A stretch of DNA of 64,000 nt from Actinoallomurus sp040655075 (GCF_040655075.1 NZ_JBFAJC010000024.1:1-64000), one strand, 5' to 3'; positions 35,364 through 44,070 are shown, counted from the first letter of the stretch. The notes: generated by a model not told the origin, from the sequence alone. Made by a program: numbers and translations.

Positions 35364-36669
35364 CCACGTCGATAGCGTCTTCCGGCTGCTGCCCGACCGT
35401 TGCCTTGACCTGCGCATCACAGATATCAGAAAGTTTGTCGTCCGCGAGATCGAAGTCCGACGATCCACCGAAAACCTCACCGATCTCTCCACCTGGCTGC
35501 TCGTCGACAAGATCGAGCAGTTGTTGCAGTTCGTCTGGGCTGAGGATGTCGTCGCCGTTGAGGCTAGGCTCCGCAACACGGTTTGGCGACTCACCGATAA
35601 CTCCCAGAACGGAGACTTCGTCTCCTGTCCAGATGTCTTGATCCTCTGCGAGCCACGTAGTCCGCTGACGTTCCTTCTCATCGCCTCGACCGGAACCCGA
35701 CAGAAAAGGTGCTCCGCTGCTGTTGCCTCCCGCAACACCGGGAAGATTCGGCCGCGCTCCTGCGGCCGAAGGCATACCAATGTAGCCAGGGCGGAACCCA
35801 CCGCCGTCGAAAGGAGCAGCCGCCGCACCCGGGTTAGTGCCTTGAGCACCGAACCCACCGGCTCCGCCGCCTGAACTCGGTACCTGAATGCCGCCGTTCA
35901 GGTTCAGTCCGCCACCCGGGCCGTCTCCGCCCGGCGTGAGGCCTGCCAGCTCCGTCCCACGCGGGAATGGGTTTGGGGGATGCGGTGAGGAGGACGGTAC
36001 GCTTCCACCGAGGGCAGGCAGATGCGCGTGATCATGTCTGCTCGTAGGCGGCAGAGACTGATGAGGAAGCCGCCCTCCGCCACTTCCGGGGCTGCGCCCA
36101 CCGGTTGAGCCTCCGCCTCCCGATCCACTACCTGATGAGCCGACGCCTGGGTCAGTCGGAATCGGCTCGTATGGATCCTGCAGACGTGGGAGGTTCTTTT
36201 CGATCTGGGGTGGCATGCCATCCCAGGTTTGGGCGATGCGCTCGTTGAGGTTCTTCATGACCTGGGCGGCTGCGGCGGTGGCGGCGGGTGACTTGATGTT
36301 CTTGGGCCAGTTGATGTTTCGGTACATCGGGAGGATGGACCCGCCGTACCACTGAAGCGTCCTGGCGGTCTCGGTGCTGCGGATGACGAGCTCGCCGGCC
36401 GTCCCGTAGAGGCGACGCAGCGCCTCTTGGGCCGCGTCTGCCGCGGGGCCGCTCCAGTGGTCGGCCAGGACCTTCGCGGCCTCGTAGATTGCGGTGTTGA
36501 CGTCGTTGAGCGCGGTGCCCATCGCGTCGTAGGTCCCGGCAGCGGTGATGATCTCGCCGGGCTTGGTTGCGGCGATCTTGTTCTTGACGGCCTCCGCGTC
36601 GCCGTAGGAGCCGGCGCCCTGCGGCCGTCCGCCGCTCTTGATGACATAGGTCTGGTGGTCGACAGCCAT
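35272..36669 (-). CDS. Large WXG100-like ESX-associated protein with disordered linker and acidic tail
   Basis: 465 residues. The N-terminal 170 residues form a helical WXG-type domain (VLADHWSGPAADAAQEALRRLYGTAGELV). A Gly/Ser/Pro-rich linker follows (about residues 175-345). The C-terminal 100 residues are strongly acidic (GDDILSPDELQQLLDLVDEQPGGEIGEVFGGSSDFDLADD...). ATG 36669 has GGAG 7 nt upstream. GC content drops in the C-terminal half. It resembles modular ESX substrates, where the variable tail is the effector part; no toxin fold is recognisable. Confidence 0.78.
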   Translation of the reverse strand: MAVDHQTYVIKSGGRPQGAGSYGDAEAVKNKIAATKPGEIITAAGTYDAMGTALNDVNTAIYEAAKVLADHWSGPAADAAQEALRRLYGTAGELVIRSTETARTLQWYGGSILPMYRNINWPKNIKSPAATAAAAQVMKNLNERIAQTWDGMPPQIEKNLPRLQDPYEPIPTDPGVGSSGSGSGGGGSTGGRSPGSGGGRLPHQSLPPTSRHDHAHLPALGGSVPSSSPHPPNPFPRGTELAGLTPGGDGPGGGLNLNGGIQVPSSGGGAGGFGAQGTNPGAAAAPFDGGGFRPGYIGMPSAAGARPNLPGVAGGNSSGAPFLSGSGRGDEKERQRTTWLAEDQDIWTGDEVSVLGVIGESPNRVAEPSLNGDDILSPDELQQLLDLVDEQPGGEIGEVFGGSSDFDLADDKLSDICDAQVKATVGQQPEDAIDVDEASLRDIGIDVSDLLDVDDLGKRNSQSSS

Positions 36670-36683
36670 GGTGAGTCTCCGGG

Positions 36684-37130
36684 TCAGTCGGCCGACGGCA
36701 CGTTGTGCCAGGTCGGATTCTCGGCTGAGGTCGGCTGCTGTCCGCCGCCGATCTGCCGTGCGTGCTTGGTCAGATCCTGTTCGGTCCCGGAGTAGTGGGC
36801 CGCGTTCTTGCGCAGCGTCTGGATGGCTGCGGCGTACTGCCGGATGAAGTCCTGAAACACCGCGGTGATGTGCTCGTGCGCGTTCTGGGTGGTGCCGGCG
36901 AGGGCCTGGCCCGCGTCCCAGTCGCCGAGCTCGGCGGCGGTGAGGATCCCATGGGTCTGCACGTTGTTGAGGGCACTGGTCCTGGCAAGGGTCTCGAGTG
37001 CCTTCTCGAGGATCGAGGCCGCGTCGCCGATCTTCGATGGCGCCCACTTGACGTCCGGATCACCACCGCCGACCCATACCTTGGGATACTGCGACCCCGG
37101 CTGCTTCGGCCCATCGTTGAGCGCCGGCAT
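36684..37130 (-). CDS. WXG100-like ESX protein, first gene of the island
   Basis: A 148-residue helical protein: long helix IGDAASILEKALETLARTSALNNV, GDWDAGQALAGTTQNAHEHITAVFQDFIRQYAAAIQTLRKNAAHY then SGTEQDL, a Y-x3-E type end resembling the YxxxD/E export signal. ATG 37130 has GGGGGA upstream. It is 14 nt from the larger partner gene 35272-36669, and the two may form a heterodimer. Confidence 0.75.
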   Translation of the reverse strand: MPALNDGPKQPGSQYPKVWVGGGDPDVKWAPSKIGDAASILEKALETLARTSALNNVQTHGILTAAELGDWDAGQALAGTTQNAHEHITAVFQDFIRQYAAAIQTLRKNAAHYSGTEQDLTKHARQIGGGQQPTSAENPTWHNVPSAD

Positions 37131-37350
37131 TCGGCCGTCCCCCTTCTTGACTTGTGCACCCCCGTGCCCTACGAAGCGTTGTCAAGGTACAGAAGGACCA
37201 GCTGTCATGTCGAGGGCACAAACTCCGGAATATGCCCACCTGCCCGTTATCACATCTTGAATCCGCAGCTAAACGGCCGGTGACCGGATCTGATCCCCAT
37301 TGCACTCTGGCCGATAAGCGCTTTCCGGTCCCTCAGTCTGACTGCCTCAG

Positions 37351-38673
37351 TCAGCGGACGTAGCCGTCGAGAGCGTCGTTGTCGATGTTCAGTGTGTAAC
37401 CGCCGTGGGTCTCCAGGTGGTCGCCGCGGTACTGCTTGATCCGGCGGTGTCCGGGCCACCACTTGTGCTCCATGGACTTGTCGCCTCGTGGGTCGGCCTT
37501 CTCGTCCCAATGGGCGAACCAGACGGCCGTGGGCTTCCTGATGCCCTTCGCCTCCGCGAGGTCGCGGATGCCCGAGGTGAGGCTGCTGTAGATGCCCGGC
37601 ACGTACCCGAGGCTGCGGAGCTTCCGGGTCCAGGCGTCGATGAAGGCGAGGACCGCCTGGCGGCAGACCGGGTCGTGCCGGCTGTACGCCTCCAGATCGA
37701 AGTAGATCGGGGAGTGTCTGCTCAGGCCGAGGAGGCGGGCGCGGCGGACGGCGTCCTTGGCCGAGTCCTTGCCGTCGTCGGTCGCGCTGTCGGGGGTGAA
37801 GTTGATGCGGTGCGGGCCGCAGGGCGCCTGCGGGCCGACGTAGGTCGGGATCAGGCGCCAGCCCATGCTCCGTACGGCGGCGACCCAGTCGTGGGTCAGG
37901 CGGCCGTCCGGGCACGACCTGGAGACGCCGCCGATGTAGATGTTGGCGGCGACGAACTCCCCGCGCCAGGCGTGCATGGCGTCGAGGGACGGCGCGTTGC
38001 AGGTGTCGAAGCCGTCGCCCTTGATCCACCGGTGCCGGTGGGCGATCCCGCTGCGGCGCTCGGCCGAGCCTCCGGCCACGCCTCCCGCTGGGCCTCCCCC
38101 CATGCCTCCCCCTGCGCCTCCCGCCACGCTTCCCGCCGCGCTTCCCGCCGCGCCTTCGGCCGGAGGCGGATCCACGGTGATGCGGGCGAGGATCCGTTCC
38201 AGGTCCTCCTCGCTCGTGCCGTACGAGCCGGTGATCAGCGCGCCGGCCTCCGGGACGGCGATGCGGATCTCGTGGGCTGCCGGGTCTTTCACCCTCAGGC
38301 CGGGTGGTCGTCCGGTGCGTTCGCCGCCGGAGCCGGCCAGCAGGCTCTTCACGAGGGCGCTGGTCTGTTCGGTGAGGGGTTCGACGTGGAGGGCCGCGGT
38401 GCGGCCGACGGCGTGGGCCGGGCAGCGCTGGTTCTCTCCGGCGGGGCCGAGGTAGAGCGCGTGGCGGTCGAAGCGGAGGCAGTCGGTGGAGCCGCGGCCC
38501 AGGCGGTGGACCTCCCACCCGGCGGGCACGGGGATGCGCAGCCCCTGGTAGTGGACGTCCGTGTCCGTCTGGGCCGACGATGCAGGAGCCTGGTAATGGA
38601 CATCCGCCTGGGCGGGCGGTGCGCCCGGGATCAACGTTCCGAGGATTCCGGCGAGCAGCATGGCACGTCGCAT
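37351..38673 (-). CDS. Secreted DUF1906 (glycoside-hydrolase-like) protein
   Basis: 440 residues with signal peptide MRRAMLLAGILGTLIPGAP and AQADV cleavage. The first 150 mature residues are a protein-specific domain; a Gly/Ala linker follows; residues about 215-440 are DUF1906: GDGFDTCNAPSLDAMHAWRGEFVAANIYIGGVSRSCPDGRLTHDWV, GWRLIPTYVGPQAPC, SPIYFDLEAYSR, GYVPGIYSSLTSGI. This is a TIM-barrel family like Rv2525c, presumed to act on cell-wall or glycan substrates. It borders the ESX island but is separated by 220 bp. Confidence 0.88.
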   Translation of the reverse strand: MRRAMLLAGILGTLIPGAPPAQADVHYQAPASSAQTDTDVHYQGLRIPVPAGWEVHRLGRGSTDCLRFDRHALYLGPAGENQRCPAHAVGRTAALHVEPLTEQTSALVKSLLAGSGGERTGRPPGLRVKDPAAHEIRIAVPEAGALITGSYGTSEEDLERILARITVDPPPAEGAAGSAAGSVAGGAGGGMGGGPAGGVAGGSAERRSGIAHRHRWIKGDGFDTCNAPSLDAMHAWRGEFVAANIYIGGVSRSCPDGRLTHDWVAAVRSMGWRLIPTYVGPQAPCGPHRINFTPDSATDDGKDSAKDAVRRARLLGLSRHSPIYFDLEAYSRHDPVCRQAVLAFIDAWTRKLRSLGYVPGIYSSLTSGIRDLAEAKGIRKPTAVWFAHWDEKADPRGDKSMEHKWWPGHRRIKQYRGDHLETHGGYTLNIDNDALDGYVR

Positions 38674-38800
38674 GGCGTCCCCCCACGATCGTCATCCGTA
38701 CGACGATGATCGGCAGGGGGAAGGCAGCGGTCGTACGGCGCGCGCGTGAATGGGGAGGTCTTCGCCGTGGGCGGACCCGGTCTTTAACGCAATCGCACCC

Positions 38801-39082
38801 TCAGGGATCGACTATCTCGTACGCGCCCGCCTCGTCGATGGCGAGGGCGGACAGCGGGATCAGGGCGAGGCGCACCTCGTAGGCGCCGAGGGCGCGGCGG
38901 TAGTAGCCGGCGCCGTCCCAGTCGGTGACCATCGCCCACAGTTCCGGGTCGTCGACGGCGCGTGCCAGGCGGCCGGAGAGGTGCCCGGGGCTGCCGGCTA
39001 GGGAGCGGAGGACCTCGTGGGCGGTCTTGACGAACGTCTCGGTGTCGGTCTCGGGGACGCGGTAGCGGGTGATGGCCAGCAC
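38801..39082 (-). CDS. Antibiotic-biosynthesis-monooxygenase-like (ABM-fold) protein
   Basis: A 93-residue ferredoxin-like protein: VLAITRYRVPETDTETFVKTAHEVLRSLAGSPGHLSGRLARAVDDPELWAMVTDWDGAGYYRRALGAYEVRLALIPL. This pattern of small dimeric ABM/DUF-type proteins is often found beside zinc or housekeeping genes; its catalytic role is unproven. I chose GTG 39082; the long frame beyond it is antisense to znuA. Confidence 0.8.
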   Translation of the reverse strand: MLAITRYRVPETDTETFVKTAHEVLRSLAGSPGHLSGRLARAVDDPELWAMVTDWDGAGYYRRALGAYEVRLALIPLSALAIDEAGAYEIVDP

Positions 39083-39130
39083 CCGTCCATCATGCCGGTA
39101 CGCGAGGCGATCTCCCCGCGCGGGACTCCG

Positions 39131-39418
39131 ATGCGCAACGATGGGAGCGTGGGTTCCAAACTCCAGAAGCGCAGCGCCGTCTTCTTCGTGTATCTCCATC
39201 AGCTTCCCCGCTGGGTTCCGCTGGTGGTCCTGCCCGCGCTGCTGATCGCGGGGCTGGCCGTCCCGGGGGTGGTCGGCGGAATGCTGCTGGCCGTGCTGGC
39301 GTTGCTGGTGTGGTTCGCGTTCCTGGCGGCGCCGGTGCGGAGCCCGTCGCATCGCGTGGTCCGGCTGGTGGTTCCGCTGGTCATCCTGGCCGTTGCGATC
39401 GGGAAGCTGGTGAGCTGA
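39131..39418 (+). CDS. Small membrane protein of unknown function (DUF6703-like)
   Basis: A 95-residue protein with a basic N-terminus and three hydrophobic helices (WVPLVVLPALLIAGLAVPG, GGMLLAVLALLVWFAFLAAP, VVRLVVPLVILAVAIGKLV). Small conserved actinobacterial membrane proteins of this kind have no known role. It is divergent from 38801-39082 and ends 25 bp before the Zur-box region of znuA. Confidence 0.72.
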   Translation: MRNDGSVGSKLQKRSAVFFVYLHQLPRWVPLVVLPALLIAGLAVPGVVGGMLLAVLALLVWFAFLAAPVRSPSHRVVRLVVPLVILAVAIGKLVS

Positions 39419-39443
39419 CCGGCAACCCGGACATACCTGATTT

Positions 39444-39458
39444 TGACAATCATTTTCG
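39444..39458 (+). promoter_or_regulatory. Zur-box-like operator upstream of znuA
   Basis: TGACAATCATTTTCG differs at only two positions from the TGAAAATCATTTTCA palindrome bound by actinobacterial Zur. It lies 21 nt before the GTG of znuA, and the same operon ends with a zur gene, so zinc repression is likely. Confidence 0.8.
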
Positions 39459-39478
39459 TTTTCATCCATACTCGTTAC

Positions 39479-40369
39479 GTGCGATACCGACGAGTCCTGC
39501 CTCTGCTGCTGGGCGCCGCGCTGCTCGCGACCGCCTGCGGAGCGCGGGCGAACGGCAACGGCGGTCCGAAGATCGTCGCGGCGTTCTACCCCCTGGCGTG
39601 GCTGGCGGGGCAGGTCGCCGGACCCGATGCCACCGTGCAGAACCTCACCAAGCCCGGCGCCGAACCGCACGACCTCGAACTCACCCCGCGCCAGGTGATC
39701 GACGTGGGCGAGGCGAAGCTGGCCTTCTTCATCAAGGGCGTGCAGCCGGCCGTCGACAAGGCCGTGCGCGAGCACGCCAAGAAGCACTCGCTCGACGCCG
39801 CGTCGCTGGTCAAGACGCTTCCGGCGCCGCAGGACGAGGCCGCCCACGCGCCCGAGGATCCACACCTGTGGCTGGACCCGAGCCGGTTCGCCACCGTGGC
39901 CACCGCCCTGGGTGAGCGCCTCGCCGCGATCGACGCCGCCCACGCCGCGGGGTACCGCTCGCGCGCAGCGCAGGTCGTCACGAAGCTGAACGCCCTGGAC
40001 GGGGAGTTCCGTACGGGCCTGCGCGGCTGCGCCCGCAAGGAGATCGTCACGGGCCACTCGGCGTTCGGTTACCTGGCCGAGCGGTACGGGTTGACGCAGG
40101 TCGGTGTGTCCGGCCTCGATCCGGAGGCCGAGCCGTCTCCCTCGCGGGTTGCGAGCCTCACCCAGCTGATCCGGCGGACCGGGGCGACCACCGTGTTCAC
40201 CGAGACGCTCGTGAGCCCGAAGACCGCCCAGACGCTCGCCACCGAGGCGGGCGTACGGACACAGGTGCTCGACCCCGTCGAAGGCGTGAAGCCGGGGTCG
40301 CACGACGACTACTTCTCGATCATGCGCCGTGACCTGGCGACGCTGCGACCCGCCCTAGGATGCCGATGA
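39479..40369 (+). CDS. znuA: Zinc ABC transporter substrate-binding lipoprotein
   Basis: 296 residues from GTG 39479; a TTG 36 nt upstream lies on the operator and is unlikely. The signal ends in a lipobox (LLATAC). Metal-ligand regions of the ZnuA/TroA family are visible: KPGAEPHDLELTPRQ (first His), EDPHLWLDPSRFA (second His), VTGHSAFGYLAERYGL (third His) and the final Asp/Glu region. There is a short His/Glu-poor loop (AHAPEDPH). No Shine-Dalgarno precedes the start, so the mRNA may be almost leaderless. First gene of znuA-znuC-znuB-zur. Confidence 0.93.
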   Translation: MRYRRVLPLLLGAALLATACGARANGNGGPKIVAAFYPLAWLAGQVAGPDATVQNLTKPGAEPHDLELTPRQVIDVGEAKLAFFIKGVQPAVDKAVREHAKKHSLDAASLVKTLPAPQDEAAHAPEDPHLWLDPSRFATVATALGERLAAIDAAHAAGYRSRAAQVVTKLNALDGEFRTGLRGCARKEIVTGHSAFGYLAERYGLTQVGVSGLDPEAEPSPSRVASLTQLIRRTGATTVFTETLVSPKTAQTLATEAGVRTQVLDPVEGVKPGSHDDYFSIMRRDLATLRPALGCR

Positions 40370-41121
40370 CCGTTCCGTTCCGCATGACAGGCGGCGAAGT
40401 CCGGCTGGACCGCCGGCCGGTGCTGCGCGGTGTCGACCTGACCGTCGAGCCGGGCGAGGTGCTCGCCGTGATGGGGCCGAACGGCTCCGGGAAGTCCACG
40501 CTGATCCGCTCGTTGCTGGGGTTGATCTCCCTGTCGGCCGGGCGGGTGGAGCTGTACGGCGTGCCGCCGGCCCGGTTCAGGGACTGGAAGCGCGTCGGGT
40601 ACGTCCCGCAGCGGCTGTCGGTCGGCGGCGGCGTGCCCGCGACCGTACGCGAGGTCGTGTCGTCGGGCCGGATCGCGCGGCAGTCGCGGTTCCGCCCGTT
40701 CTCGGCGGCCGACCGAGCGGCGGTGGACCGGGCCCTGGAGGCCGTCGGCATGGCCGATCGCGCGCGCGACTCGGCGCAGGAGCTGTCCGGCGGCCAGCAG
40801 CAGCGCGTGCTCATCGCCCGGGCGCTCGCCGGTGAGCCGGACGTCTTCGTGATGGACGAGCCGACGGCGGGCGTCGACGCCGCCAGCCAGGAGACCCTCG
40901 CCCGTACGCTCCGCGAGCAGGTCGCCCAGGGCCGTACGGTCGTGCTGGTCGCCCACGAGCTCGGGCCGATGGAGCCGTTGATCACCCGTTCCGTGGTCCT
41001 GGAGAACGGCCGGATCGCGCACGAGGGCGCTCCGCCCACGCCGCGGGGCGAGTGCGCCCGGCCCGGCCACGACCACGTCCACCCGCACGCCCCGGCCGAG
41101 GAACCACACCTGCTGTCATGA
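40366..41121 (+). CDS. znuC: Zinc ABC transporter ATPase
   Basis: 251 residues. Walker A GPNGSGKST, Q-loop GYVPQR, signature LSGGQQQR, Walker B VFVMDEPTAGVD and H-loop VAHELG are all present. The C-terminal tail is His-rich (HDHVHPHAPAEEPH), which may sense zinc. ATG 40366 overlaps the znuA stop (ATGA); an ATG two codons earlier also exists. Confidence 0.93.
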   Translation: MTVPFRMTGGEVRLDRRPVLRGVDLTVEPGEVLAVMGPNGSGKSTLIRSLLGLISLSAGRVELYGVPPARFRDWKRVGYVPQRLSVGGGVPATVREVVSSGRIARQSRFRPFSAADRAAVDRALEAVGMADRARDSAQELSGGQQQRVLIARALAGEPDVFVMDEPTAGVDAASQETLARTLREQVAQGRTVVLVAHELGPMEPLITRSVVLENGRIAHEGAPPTPRGECARPGHDHVHPHAPAEEPHLLS

Positions 41122-41939
41122 TCGAACTCCTGTCGTACGACTTCCTGCGCCGCGCGCTGATCGCCGCGGTCCTCGTCGGCGTCGCCGCGCCGGCGGTCGG
41201 CACGTTCATCGTCCAGCGGCGGCTGGCCCTGCTCGGTGACGGCATCGGGCACATCGCGCTGACCGGGGTCGGTCTGGGCCTGCTCACCCGCAGCTCCCCC
41301 ACGATCCTCGCGCTCGTCGTGTCCGCGCTGGGCGCGGTGGCGATCGAGATGCTGCGGGTGCGGACGCGCACGGGCGGTGATGTCGCGCTCGCCCTGCTGT
41401 TCTACGGCGGGCTGGCCGGCGGCGTGCTGTTCGCCAACCTGTCCGGCGGGAGCGCGAACCTCGGCAGCTACCTGTTCGGCTCGATCAGCAGCGTCAGCAC
41501 CGGCGACCTGTACATCATCGCCGGACTGGCCGTCGCCGTGATCGTCATCCTGCTGTTGTTCGGGCGGGAGCTGTTCGTCCTGTGCCAGGACGAGGAGGTG
41601 GCCCGCGCGAGCGGCCTGCCGGTCCGGTTCCTGTCCCTGCTGATCGCGGTGACCGCCGCGCTCACCGTGGTCGTCGCGATGCGCGCCGTCGGCCTGCTGC
41701 TGGTCAGCGCGCTGATGGTGGTGCCGGTCGCGGCGGCGCAGCAGCTGACGCGTGGGTTCAAGGCGACGATCGGGCTCGCCGTCGTGGTGGGCGTCCTGGC
41801 GTCCGTCGGCGGGCTGTGGGTCTCGGTGGACGCCGACTTCGCCCCCGGCCCGACGATCGTGCTCCTCGCGATGGCCGTCTTCCTGGTCGCCGTCGGAACG
41901 GGAAGACTGGTCCGTATGCGGCGAACGGACGTATCGTGA
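41118..41939 (+). CDS. znuB: Zinc ABC transporter permease
   Basis: 273 residues with about eight membrane helices of the ABC-3 family: start ELLSYDFLRRALIAAVLVGVAAPAVGTFIVQRRLALLGDGIGHIALTGVGLGLL, conserved GSYLFGSISSV, and C-terminal LTVVVAMRAVGLLLVSALMVVPVAAAQQL. ATG 41118 overlaps the znuC stop by 4 nt. It forms the membrane channel with ZnuC and receives Zn(II) from ZnuA. Confidence 0.94.
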   Translation: MIELLSYDFLRRALIAAVLVGVAAPAVGTFIVQRRLALLGDGIGHIALTGVGLGLLTRSSPTILALVVSALGAVAIEMLRVRTRTGGDVALALLFYGGLAGGVLFANLSGGSANLGSYLFGSISSVSTGDLYIIAGLAVAVIVILLLFGRELFVLCQDEEVARASGLPVRFLSLLIAVTAALTVVVAMRAVGLLLVSALMVVPVAAAQQLTRGFKATIGLAVVVGVLASVGGLWVSVDADFAPGPTIVLLAMAVFLVAVGTGRLVRMRRTDVS

Positions 41940-42304
41940 GCGGCCGCCGCGAAGACGTGCGCCGGGCGCTCTCCGGCTGTGAGAGCTTCCGCAGCGCGCA
42001 GGACATCTACACCGACCTGCGGGCGTCCGGCTCGCGGATCGGCCTGACCACGGTGTACCGGGCGTTGCAGGCGCTCAGCGACACCGGCGAGGTCGACGTG
42101 CTGCGCACCGACGACGGTGAGGCGATCTACCGGGCGTGCCGGACGGACGAGCACCACCATCACCTGGTGTGCCGCGTCTGCGGCCGTACGGTCGAGGTCG
42201 AGGGGCCGGCGGTGGAGACCTGGGCGGCGGCGGTCGGCGCCGAGCACGGTTTCAAGGACGTCACGCACACGGTCGAGGTCTTCGGCACCTGCTCCGAGCA
42301 CTGA
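41936..42304 (+). CDS. zur: Zinc uptake regulator, Fur family
   Basis: 122 residues. Winged helix SCESFRSAQDIYTDLRASGSRIGLTTVYRALQAL, metal sites EHHHHLVCRVCGRTVEVEG (HHHH plus CxxC) and the C-terminal HTVEVFGTCSEH. GTG 41936 overlaps the znuB stop. It represses zinc uptake genes when zinc is bound; the likely operator in the same operon is at 39444-39458, giving autoregulation. Confidence 0.92.
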   Translation: MSGRREDVRRALSGCESFRSAQDIYTDLRASGSRIGLTTVYRALQALSDTGEVDVLRTDDGEAIYRACRTDEHHHHLVCRVCGRTVEVEGPAVETWAAAVGAEHGFKDVTHTVEVFGTCSEH

Positions 42305-42335
42305 CCTGCCGGAGACGATCTCCGCGCGCCCGCGT

Positions 42336-43100
42336 TCAGGCTTCCTCGGGGTCGCGTCCGAGCACCGACCGACCGCCGTCGAGGGGGATGGTCGCGCCGC
42401 TGATGAAGCTCGCGCCGTCAGAGAGCAGGTAGGCGATGGTGGCGGCCACCTCCTCCGGCCGTCCCACCCTGCCGACGGGATGCAGCAGGCTCATCTCCTG
42501 CTCGATCCGGGTGACCGCCGCGGGCTCCTGCCGGCGAAGGAACGCCTCGTAGCGTTCGGTGGCGATCGACCCGAGCGCGACGGCGTTGACGCGGATACCG
42601 TGCGCCCCGTAATCGACGGCGAGCGATCGGGTGAGCCCTTCCGTGGCGGCCTTGGCCGTCGCGTACGGCAAGGACCCCCGGACCGGCCGCTGCGCCTGAT
42701 GGGAGGAGACGTTGACGATCGCCCCGCCGGTCCCGGCGTCGAGGAAGCGGCGGATCGCCGTCATGCATCCGACCACGGCGGGGCCCAGGTTCGACGCGAT
42801 GAGGTCCAGCACCTCGCGCGCCGATGGCAGGTCCAGCGAGGCCGGGCTGAACACGGCGGCGTTGTTGACCCAGCCGGCGAGTGTGCCCGCGGCCTGCGCC
42901 AGGTCCGCGGCCTGCTCCGTGACGGCCTCATCGGCGGCATCGCCGACGACCGCGATCACGCGGGGACGGGCATGGGTCCATGCGAGCGCCGACGGGTCGC
43001 GTTCGATCACGACGACGTGGTTCGCGTCTCCACGGAGTCGTTCGACGACCGCGCGTCCGATGCCGCGGCCGCCTCCGGTGACGACGTAGGAATGGCTCAC
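42336..43100 (-). CDS. Short-chain dehydrogenase/reductase
   Basis: 254 residues, classical SDR: cofactor site TGGGRGIG, GWVNNAAVF (NNA motif), catalytic Ser in INVSSH and Y-x3-K in YATAKAA; C-terminal GATIPLDGG. Acidic residue after the second strand (VIERDPSAL) suggests NAD(H) preference. GTG 43100 follows GAGAGGAG. Substrate unknown. The LysR gene upstream on the same strand may regulate it. Confidence 0.88.
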   Translation of the reverse strand: MSHSYVVTGGGRGIGRAVVERLRGDANHVVVIERDPSALAWTHARPRVIAVVGDAADEAVTEQAADLAQAAGTLAGWVNNAAVFSPASLDLPSAREVLDLIASNLGPAVVGCMTAIRRFLDAGTGGAIVNVSSHQAQRPVRGSLPYATAKAATEGLTRSLAVDYGAHGIRVNAVALGSIATERYEAFLRRQEPAAVTRIEQEMSLLHPVGRVGRPEEVAATIAYLLSDGASFISGATIPLDGGRSVLGRDPEEA

Positions 43101-43144
43101 ATCGGCTCCTCTCGTCAAGATCGGGCGCGTGTCCGCCCGGGTGG

Positions 43145-44044
43145 TCAGAGCTCGGCGACGACGCCGCGTACGCAACGCCGCAGCCAGGCGTGTGCGGCGT
43201 CGGCCTCGTACCGGCGGTGCCAGGCCATGGCGATCATTGTGGAGGGCGTCTCGACGGGCAGGTCGAAGGCGACCAGCCCGAACCGCTCGATGACGGGCGT
43301 GTGCATGCGGCGGCCCGCGCGTCCGACGAGGTCGGTCTCGGCCAGCATGACCAGTACCGCGGAGAACGTCGGCGCGGAGGCCACCACCCGGCGGCGCAGG
43401 CCGCGTTCGGCGAGCCGCTCGTCGATCGGTCCCTCGAGCCTGCCCCGCCGTGACACCGTCAGGTGCTCGGCCGCGGCGAACCGCTCGGCGGTCGGTTCGC
43501 CGTCGAGGAGCGGATGCCCGGCACGGACCACGCCGACCGGCTGATCCTCGATGAGCGGTTCGACCCGTACCTCCGGCGGCGCGCCGTCGATGACGCCGAT
43601 CTCCAGGTCGACCCGGCCGTCGCGCAGCCCGGAGGTGTCCTCCGGTCCCTCCGGGAGGAATCGCAGGGCCGCGCCCGGCGCGTTCCGGAGGATCCGGTCG
43701 AGCAGCGCGGGCCCGACCACCGTGATGATCGAGTCGTCGGCCTGCAGGGTGAACGTCCGCTCCAGGGCCGCCAGGTCGAGATCGCGCGGCGAGAACACCG
43801 CGGCCGCGCGTTCGACCAGTTCGTGGACCTCCGCGCGGATGGCCAGGGCCCTCGGGGTGGGGACCATCACCTGCCCGGACCGCACCAGCACCGGATCGCC
43901 GAGCGCCTTGCGGATGCGCGCGAGCGTACGGCTCATCGCCGGGCTCGACAGGTGCAGGCGCAGGGCCGCGCCGCCGACGCTCCCCTCCTCCAGCAGGGCG
44001 TCGAGGGCGACGAGAAGGTTGAGGTCAAGCTTGGAATGCGTCAC
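43145..44044 (-). CDS. LysR-family transcriptional regulator
   Basis: 299 residues. DNA-binding domain LDLNLLVALDALLEEGSVGGAALRLHLSSPAMSRTLARIRKALGDPVLVRSGQVMVPTPRA, then a substrate-binding-protein-like effector domain. GTG 44044 is chosen; a GTG two codons upstream is possible. Divergent from the MFS transporter 44157, with an inverted repeat between them, and just upstream of the SDR gene, so it probably controls one or both. Confidence 0.9.
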   Translation of the reverse strand: MTHSKLDLNLLVALDALLEEGSVGGAALRLHLSSPAMSRTLARIRKALGDPVLVRSGQVMVPTPRALAIRAEVHELVERAAAVFSPRDLDLAALERTFTLQADDSIITVVGPALLDRILRNAPGAALRFLPEGPEDTSGLRDGRVDLEIGVIDGAPPEVRVEPLIEDQPVGVVRAGHPLLDGEPTAERFAAAEHLTVSRRGRLEGPIDERLAERGLRRRVVASAPTFSAVLVMLAETDLVGRAGRRMHTPVIERFGLVAFDLPVETPSTMIAMAWHRRYEADAAHAWLRRCVRGVVAEL

Positions 44045-44046
44045 GC

Positions 44047-44070
44047 GCACTTATCACCTGCAAAAAGTGC
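44047..44070. promoter_or_regulatory. Inverted repeat at the lysR/MFS divergent promoter
   Basis: GCACTT-N12-AAGTGC is a 6-bp-arm inverted repeat overlapping the lysR start, consistent with a LysR regulatory site. Short arms make this tentative. Confidence 0.4.

Noticed and set aside
29861..37130. ESX island as a complete type VII secretion system
   Set aside because: No EccB, EccC, EccD or EccE homologue can be found in the window; only substrates, mycosin and accessory genes are present.
38801..40303. A 500-codon minus-strand frame
   Set aside because: Only its last 93 codons (38801-39082) look like a protein; the rest is antisense to znuA and the small membrane protein.
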